Assembly: GCA_043779285.1 (NCBI GenBank)
Contig: JAYWEL010000136.1
Span: 1 to 10,432, forward strand
DNA: 10,432 nt
Direction of reading: 5' to 3'
DNA from: MGR-bin208 sp043779285
GTDB lineage: Bacteria > Bacteroidota > Bacteroidia > Chitinophagales > Chitinophagaceae
The first letter of the stretch is position 1. Each line of letters starts with the position of its first letter. Made by a program: the position numbers and the translations under genes. The notes beneath the pieces were generated by a model, which saw only the letters and a program-made list of their open reading frames with translations, was not told the origin of the DNA and searched no databases. This document shows, one piece after another, positions 6,382 through 10,432 of the stretch.

Positions 6382-7800
6382 ATGAGCCCAAATTTCAATC
6401 CTGATAAACAGCATACCATTAGTAATGAAGTGAGCATTTCCGGTACCGGCTTACACACCGGCACGTTGGTAACAATGACATTAAAACCAGCCAATCCCGG
6501 TTTTGGTATACAGTTTCAGCGAATTGATTTAAAAGACAAACCTGTAATTAAAGCCGATTGCGACCTGGTAACTGATACCAGTAGAGGGACAACACTCGAA
6601 CAAGGAGAAACGAAAGTCAGTACTGTTGAACATATTTTGGCTGCTCTTGTTGGAATGGGCGTTGACAATGTATTGATTGAAATAAACGGACCTGAAATCC
6701 CCATTATAGATGGTAGTTCGCAGCCCTTTATCGAACTGATTGAAGAAGCACTAGTCTTTGAACAGGATGCAGCAAAAGTCTGGTATAGTATTGATGAAAA
6801 TATTTTTTATTACGATGAAGAAAAAAGGGTTGAACTGGTAGCCATGCCTTCAACAGATTATCAGATTACTACTTTAATTGATTTTAATTCCCAGGTTTTA
6901 GGAACCCAACATGCCGGTTTAAAGACAATCCGTGATTTTAAAAAAGAAATTGCGCCTTGTCGTACGTTTTGTTTTTTACATGAACTGGAAATGTTATTGG
7001 ATAATAACCTGATCAAAGGTGGTGATATTAATAATGCCATTGTTGTTGTTGATAAGCCGGTTACAGACGAAGAAATGGTGCGGTTATCTAAAATCTTCAA
7101 AAAAGAAAAAATAGAGATCATGAGTGAAGGTTATTTAAATAACCTTGAACTACGTTTTCCCAACGAACCAGCCCGACATAAACTATTAGACGTTGTCGGT
7201 GATTTGGCTTTAATTGGATATCCTATCAAAGCCAGAATCATTGCAAACAGACCTGGCCACAACTCGAATGTAGAGTTTGCCAAAAAAATTAAACAATACA
7301 TAAAGAAAAATAAACATACCAGAGGCATTCCTACTTATGACCCGAACCAGCCTCCGATTTTTGATCAACAGTATATTGAAAAACAACTTCCTCATCGTTT
7401 TCCTTTTTTACTGGTTGATAAAGTAATCGAGTTGAGTGATACACATATTGTAGCCGTAAAGAATGTGACATTCAATGAGTGGTTTTTTCAGGGACATTTT
7501 CCCGGAAACCCGGTAATGCCCGGTGTTTTACAGGTTGAAGCCCTGGCACAAACAGGCGGCTTATTAGCCATGAACCTGATGAATGACGGAGAATATGATA
7601 CCTATTTTCTTAAAATAGATAACTGTAAATTCAAACAAAAAGTGGTTCCCGGCGACACATTACTTTTAAAAATGGAATTGGTGGCCCCCATACGCAGAGG
7701 TATTTGCGAAATGAGGGGAACTGTTTATGTTGGTAATAAAGTTTGTGCAGAAGGAGACTTGGTTGCACAAATTGTAAAGAAAAGCTCGTACACTAAATGA
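6382..7800 (+). CDS. lpxC/fabZ: LpxC/FabZ fusion: UDP-3-O-acyl-GlcNAc deacetylase and 3-hydroxyacyl-ACP dehydratase
   Basis: This 472-residue bifunctional cytoplasmic enzyme is the usual Bacteroidota fusion. The LpxC half (about 1-310) is the zinc deacetylase for the committed step of lipid A synthesis. It shows E83-H84 (STVEHI), H266 and D270 (RHKLLDVVGD) and H293 (PGHNSN), matching zinc ligands H79, H238, D242 and catalytic H265 of Escherichia coli. A charged linker (about 300-325) leads to FabZ (about 328-468), which dehydrates 3-hydroxyacyl-ACP in fatty-acid elongation; its pattern is LPHRFPFLLVDKV (336-348) and the catalytic pair H372 (GHFPGNPVMPG) and E386 (QVEALAQ), 14 apart as in FabZ. 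Both active sites look intact. Linking the two may balance 3-hydroxyacyl-ACP use between lipid A and phospholipid. I chose the ATG at 6382 over a TTG at 6361 that lies inside the -7 promoter box. Confidence 0.97.
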   Translation: MSPNFNPDKQHTISNEVSISGTGLHTGTLVTMTLKPANPGFGIQFQRIDLKDKPVIKADCDLVTDTSRGTTLEQGETKVSTVEHILAALVGMGVDNVLIEINGPEIPIIDGSSQPFIELIEEALVFEQDAAKVWYSIDENIFYYDEEKRVELVAMPSTDYQITTLIDFNSQVLGTQHAGLKTIRDFKKEIAPCRTFCFLHELEMLLDNNLIKGGDINNAIVVVDKPVTDEEMVRLSKIFKKEKIEIMSEGYLNNLELRFPNEPARHKLLDVVGDLALIGYPIKARIIANRPGHNSNVEFAKKIKQYIKKNKHTRGIPTYDPNQPPIFDQQYIEKQLPHRFPFLLVDKVIELSDTHIVAVKNVTFNEWFFQGHFPGNPVMPGVLQVEALAQTGGLLAMNLMNDGEYDTYFLKIDNCKFKQKVVPGDTLLLKMELVAPIRRGICEMRGTVYVGNKVCAEGDLVAQIVKKSSYTK

Positions 7801-7826
7801 ATTAAAATAGGTAATAACTAATGATA

Positions 7827-7885
7827 TTTTACCCATTTTCTTATATAGAATATTTCCTTATGCAACATTAAATAAATGGGTAAAA
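7827..7885. repeat. 12-bp inverted repeat reaching into the gyrB promoter
   Basis: TTTTACCCATTT (7827-7838) is perfectly complementary to AAATGGGTAAAA (7874-7885), with 35 bp between. The right arm covers the expected -33 region of the gyrB promoter. It may be a paired operator or a long RNA stem at the end of the lpxC/fabZ transcript; no U-tract follows the right arm, so it is not a standard terminator. Confidence 0.55.
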
Positions 7886-7899
7886 ACGGCTAATTTTCT

Positions 7900-7907
7900 T
7901 ACATTTG
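7900..7907 (+). promoter_or_regulatory. -7 promoter element for gyrB
   Basis: TACATTTG matches TAnnTTTG exactly, followed by C. The expected -33 position (about 7877-7880) reads TGGG, a partial match inside the right arm of the inverted repeat. The leader to the ATG at 7954 would be about 40 nt, with no Shine-Dalgarno. Confidence 0.55.
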
Positions 7908-7953
7908 CAAGTACTCAATTTTTAATACATTTTTCCCATAACATATACGATTT

Positions 7954-9933
7954 ATGAGTTTAGAACCGATTGAAGAAAAGCTCGACACAACACAAGGATA
8001 TGATGCTGATAGTATACAGGTTTTAGAAGGGCTAGATGCTGTTCGTAAACGCCCGGCGATGTATATCGGCGACATTGGCGTGAAAGGATTACACCATCTG
8101 GTTTATGAAGTTGTTGATAACTCTATTGACGAGGCTTTAGCAGGTTATTGTAAAAACATTACCGTAACTATTCATGAAGACAATTCAATTCTGGTTACAG
8201 ATGATGGCCGTGGTATTCCTACAGGTATGCACCTTAAAGAAAAAAGAAGTGCATTGGAAGTTGTAATGACGGTGTTACATGCCGGTGGTAAATTTGATAA
8301 AAACACATACAAGGTTTCGGGTGGATTGCATGGTGTGGGTGTAAGTTGTGTGAATGCATTAAGTAAAAAATTAATTGTGCATGTTCATCGTGAAGGAAAA
8401 ATGTTTGAACAGGAGTATCAGAAAGGTGTTCCTCAATACAGTGTAAGAGAAATTGGCGAAAGTGATAAAACAGGTACTACCGTTCAGTTCTGGCCCGATG
8501 ACAGCATATTTATTACTACTACATATAACAGAGAAATTCTGGAGGGACGTTTACGTGAATTGTCCTATTTGAATAAAGGAATCATTATTCTTTTAACAGA
8601 TTTAAGAGAAAAAGATGATGACGGTAACATTTACACTAAAACTTTTTTTAGTGAAGGTGGAATCATTGAGTTTGTTGAAATGCTTGATACAAATGCAGGC
8701 AGAAATACACTTATTCCCAATACGCTATATGTAGATGGTCATGATGAAGAGTCAAATGTTGTAGTGGAAGTTGCTCTTAGCTATAACGATAGTTATTCCG
8801 AACATATTTATTCTTACGTTAATAATATTAATACCATTGAAGGCGGAACACACGTTACTGGTTTCAGACGTGCATTGACAAGAGTATTTAAAAGCTATGG
8901 TGACAGGGAAAATCTTTTTGAAAAAGCAAAAGTTTCTATTGAAGGAGATGATTTCCGGGAAGGTTTAAGTGCCATTATTTCGGTAAAAGTTCCTGAACCA
9001 CAGTTTGAAGGTCAAACGAAAACCAAGCTTGGGAATAATGAAGTAATGGGTGTCGTTGATAGTACGGTTTCCCGAGCACTTACGGCCTATCTGGAAGAAA
9101 ATCCACGTGAAGCCAAAACAATTATCAATAAAGTAATTCTTGCCGCACAAGCCAGAGCAGCTGCCCGTAAGGCCCGTGAAATGGTTCAGCGTAAAAGCGT
9201 TTTGAGTGGTGGTGGTTTACCTGGCAAACTAGCGGACTGTTCAGAAAGGGATCCTGAAAAATGTGAACTATATCTGGTGGAGGGAGATTCGGCAGGTGGA
9301 ACGGCTAAGCAAGGTCGTGATAGAAATTACCAGGCTATTCTGCCACTAAGGGGTAAAATTCTAAACGTAGAAAAAGCCATGGAACACCGGATCTATGAAA
9401 ATGAGGAGATCCGAAATATTTATACTGCACTTGGTTTAACCATTGGAACTGAAGAGGATCCAAAAGCATTGAACATGACTAAGCTTAGATATCATAAACT
9501 GATCATCATGACGGATGCTGATGTAGATGGTAGTCATATAGCCACTTTGATCCTGACTTTTATTTACCGATACTTGAAAGAAATGGTTGAACAGGGATAT
9601 GTTTATATCGCTCAGCCACCTTTATACCTTGTCAAGAAAGGCAAAAATCAGGAATATGCTTTTGATGATGAACAAAGAAAAATTTTAATCCAAAAAATTG
9701 GCGGAGGAAAGGATGATTCAGTCGATGTTCAGCGTTACAAGGGTTTGGGAGAGATGAATGCAGATCAATTATGGGAGACAACTATGAATCCTGAATCAAG
9801 AACTTTGAAGCTTGTTACCATTGATAGTGCAACCGAAGCGGACCGTGTTTTTAGTATGTTAATGGGCGATGAAGTGGCTCCAAGAAGAGAATTTATCGAA
9901 TCGCATGCCAAATATGCCAAATTAGATATTTAA
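7954..9933 (+). CDS. gyrB: DNA gyrase subunit B
   Basis: GyrB is the ATPase subunit of gyrase (with GyrA, not in this window), which introduces negative supercoils. The 659 residues match the short GyrB form without the roughly 165-residue insert of Escherichia coli GyrB. The GHKL ATPase domain shows E52 and N56 (YEVVDNSIDEA), DDGRGIP (83-89) and GGLHGVGV (123-130); R147 (HREGK) corresponds to the coumarin-resistance Arg136 position. The transducer carries QTKTKLG (354-360) with the ATP-contacting lysine K358. The TOPRIM domain shows E443 in EGDSAGG, PLRGKILNVEKA (464-475) and D521/D523/D525 in MTDADVDGSH; QRYKGLGEM (593-601) closes the core. The position of Escherichia coli Lys447 appears to be Asn458. 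GyrB rather than ParE is favoured by overall resemblance. The ATG at 7954 gives a standard short N-terminus. Own promoter upstream, strong terminator downstream. Confidence 0.97.
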   Translation: MSLEPIEEKLDTTQGYDADSIQVLEGLDAVRKRPAMYIGDIGVKGLHHLVYEVVDNSIDEALAGYCKNITVTIHEDNSILVTDDGRGIPTGMHLKEKRSALEVVMTVLHAGGKFDKNTYKVSGGLHGVGVSCVNALSKKLIVHVHREGKMFEQEYQKGVPQYSVREIGESDKTGTTVQFWPDDSIFITTTYNREILEGRLRELSYLNKGIIILLTDLREKDDDGNIYTKTFFSEGGIIEFVEMLDTNAGRNTLIPNTLYVDGHDEESNVVVEVALSYNDSYSEHIYSYVNNINTIEGGTHVTGFRRALTRVFKSYGDRENLFEKAKVSIEGDDFREGLSAIISVKVPEPQFEGQTKTKLGNNEVMGVVDSTVSRALTAYLEENPREAKTIINKVILAAQARAAARKAREMVQRKSVLSGGGLPGKLADCSERDPEKCELYLVEGDSAGGTAKQGRDRNYQAILPLRGKILNVEKAMEHRIYENEEIRNIYTALGLTIGTEEDPKALNMTKLRYHKLIIMTDADVDGSHIATLILTFIYRYLKEMVEQGYVYIAQPPLYLVKKGKNQEYAFDDEQRKILIQKIGGGKDDSVDVQRYKGLGEMNADQLWETTMNPESRTLKLVTIDSATEADRVFSMLMGDEVAPRREFIESHAKYAKLDI

Positions 9934-9960
9934 TTAACTGGAAATCAATATTTTAAATAA

Positions 9961-9986
9961 AAAAGAGGCTCAAATGAGCCTCTTTT
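9961..9986 (+). terminator. Strong intrinsic terminator after gyrB
   Basis: AAAAGAGGCTC (9961-9971) pairs perfectly with GAGCCTCTTTT (9976-9986) around an AAAT loop. A run of T (9983-9987) follows the GC part, then more T-rich sequence. A-rich bases on the left make it potentially bidirectional, but no opposing gene is visible. Confidence 0.92.
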
Positions 9987-10031
9987 TATTTATTTTTTAT
10001 GCTTTTCTGACTGACGTAATGGAAAAAAATG

Positions 10032-10039
10032 TAGATTTA
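10032..10039 (+). promoter_or_regulatory. Candidate -7 promoter element for the 67-aa gene
   Basis: TAGATTTA differs from TAnnTTTG at the last base only and lies 27 bp upstream of the ATG at 10067. No clear -33 box is seen. A promoter must lie between the gyrB terminator and the gene if the terminator is efficient, so position supports it. Confidence 0.35.
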
Positions 10040-10066
10040 GCCTTTACTAACTCTAAAATCAAGACA

Positions 10067-10270
10067 ATGGCAGACATTCAATTAACAGCGTATAACGTAA
10101 AAACCAAGGAAAAAAATGTTCCAATGAAAGATGCAGTGATTACTAAAACTGCTCGTGGAGCTTATATGGCTCAGGGTAATGACGGCAAAGGAAATAAATT
10201 GACAACTCTTTTAGGCGCAGAAAAAGCTTTAGCAGCTATTGCAGCAGGTATTGCAAAACAAGGCTGGTAA
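10067..10270 (+). CDS. Small basic protein of unknown function (67 aa)
   Basis: I do not recognise a named family. The protein begins MADIQLTAYNVKTKEKNVPM and is rich in Lys, Ala and Gly. The first ~35 residues look like short beta strands (IQLTAYNVKT, DAVITKTARGAYMAQG). A Gly/Asn/Lys-rich turn follows (NDGKGNK, 38-44), then an Ala-rich helix (TLLGAEKALAAIAAGIAKQGW, 47-67). There is no signal peptide, cysteine or membrane segment, so it should be cytoplasmic; possible nucleic-acid binding is only a guess from the basic charge. I chose the ATG at 10067 because a longer in-frame reading from 9974 would start inside the gyrB terminator and add 31 hydrophobic residues. Strong terminators on both sides make it a single-gene unit. 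Real gene by reading frame, context and terminators; role unknown. Confidence 0.8.
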   Translation: MADIQLTAYNVKTKEKNVPMKDAVITKTARGAYMAQGNDGKGNKLTTLLGAEKALAAIAAGIAKQGW

Positions 10271-10283
10271 TAAAATTGCTTTT

Positions 10284-10316
10284 AAAAAAAGGTGTCATTT
10301 TATGACGCCTTTTTTT
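10284..10316 (+). terminator. Strong intrinsic terminator after the 67-aa gene
   Basis: The A-run, GG, T and GTCAT of 10284-10298 pair with ATGAC, G, CC and the T-run of 10302-10316: 15 bp with one G-U wobble and a TTT loop. The 7-T tract at the end gives the classical form; the matching 7-A tract makes it look bidirectional. It starts 14 bp after the stop codon. Confidence 0.9.
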
Positions 10317-10320
10317 ATGC

Positions 10321-10392
10321 ACTGTTGTATTTATAAGTAATACCGCTTATAAACAGTAAATAGTCCAATGCGCTTTTCTGCGGTATAATACC
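10321..10392. repeat. Cluster of overlapping inverted repeats, non-coding
   Basis: TTTATAAG (10330-10337) is complementary to CTTATAAA (10346-10353) across an 8-nt loop. Outside it, ACTG (10321-10324) pairs with CAGT (10354-10357), leaving a 5-nt bulge on one side. TACCGC (10341-10346) is complementary to GCGGTA (10380-10385), and GGTATAATACC (10382-10392) is an odd-length palindrome. No convincing reading frame covers it. It may be a structured RNA, a regulator site for a gene beyond the window, or a degraded repeat. Confidence 0.4.
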
Positions 10393-10410
10393 ATCTAAGA
10401 TTTACACATA

Positions 10411-10432
10411 GTCCCTGCCCGTCCGGTCAGGC
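10411..10432. other. GC-rich palindromic patch at the window edge, possibly a truncated repeat
   Basis: 17 of 22 bases are G or C in an otherwise AT-rich region. CCTG (10414-10417) and CAGG (10428-10431) are complementary around a 10-nt GC-rich core. Such patches in AT-rich Bacteroidota intergenic DNA are often dispersed repeats, but the window ends here and it cannot be completed. Confidence 0.3.

Noticed and set aside
9974..10066. 31-residue hydrophobic N-terminus on the 67-aa protein, resembling a signal peptide
   Set aside because: It begins in the loop of the gyrB terminator and encodes the T-tract, which explains the Phe/Leu run; the ATG at 10067 is the sensible start.
10315..10401. 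28-codon open stretch on the minus strand near the right edge
   Set aside because: It has an in-frame stop just upstream, no ATG/GTG/TTG start before its middle, and runs through the inverted repeats; not supportable as a gene.
1..10432. CRISPR array, IS element, tRNA or rRNA
   Set aside because: I found no regularly spaced repeats, transposase-like frame with terminal repeats, cloverleaf, or rRNA-like sequence on either strand.

Overview
The window looks like chromosome from a Bacteroidota bacterium, most likely a Chitinophagales-type member (that rank is inference). Three things support this. There is a PorX-type response regulator with a PglZ output domain, LpxC is fused to FabZ in one polypeptide, and four of the six gene promoters proposed here carry an exact TAnnTTTG element, the -7 box of the Bacteroidota housekeeping sigma factor. 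The DNA is AT-rich, and most starts lack a clear Shine-Dalgarno sequence. I see no phage, IS element, CRISPR array, rRNA or tRNA.

Left part (1-3773), all on the minus strand. Reading in the direction of transcription: porX (3773-2211), a 93-residue conserved-looking protein of unknown function (2098-1817), a PhnP-like metallo-beta-lactamase-fold phosphodiesterase (1777-1001), and an acyl-CoA dehydrogenase whose C-terminus runs off the window (896 to before 1). A weak hairpin and an internal -7 element after porX suggest that the small gene and the MBL gene form their own transcript. The dehydrogenase has a perfect 16-bp palindrome just downstream of its likely promoter.

Middle part (3774-7800), plus strand. 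A 165-bp divergent intergenic region separates porX from an HD-domain phosphohydrolase (3939-5156), lpxD (5227-6273) and an lpxC/fabZ fusion (6382-7800). The last two carry out the second and third steps of lipid A synthesis, and FabZ supplies the acyl-chain pathway. lpxC/fabZ also has its own promoter, with an inverted repeat overlapping the -7 box.

Right part (7801-10432), plus strand. gyrB (7954-9933) follows where lpxA would be expected in many Bacteroidota, and it is preceded by a 12-bp inverted repeat that reaches into its promoter. gyrB ends at a strong terminator. Next comes a 67-residue small protein of unknown function (10067-10270), closed by a second strong terminator. The final ~115 bp hold several overlapping inverted repeats and a GC-rich patch, with no convincing gene.

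Most of the window is housekeeping. The points most worth following are the operator-like repeats at the lpxC, gyrB and dehydrogenase promoters, the divergent porX/lipid A arrangement, and two small unassigned proteins. I found no clear evidence of a wholly new system.
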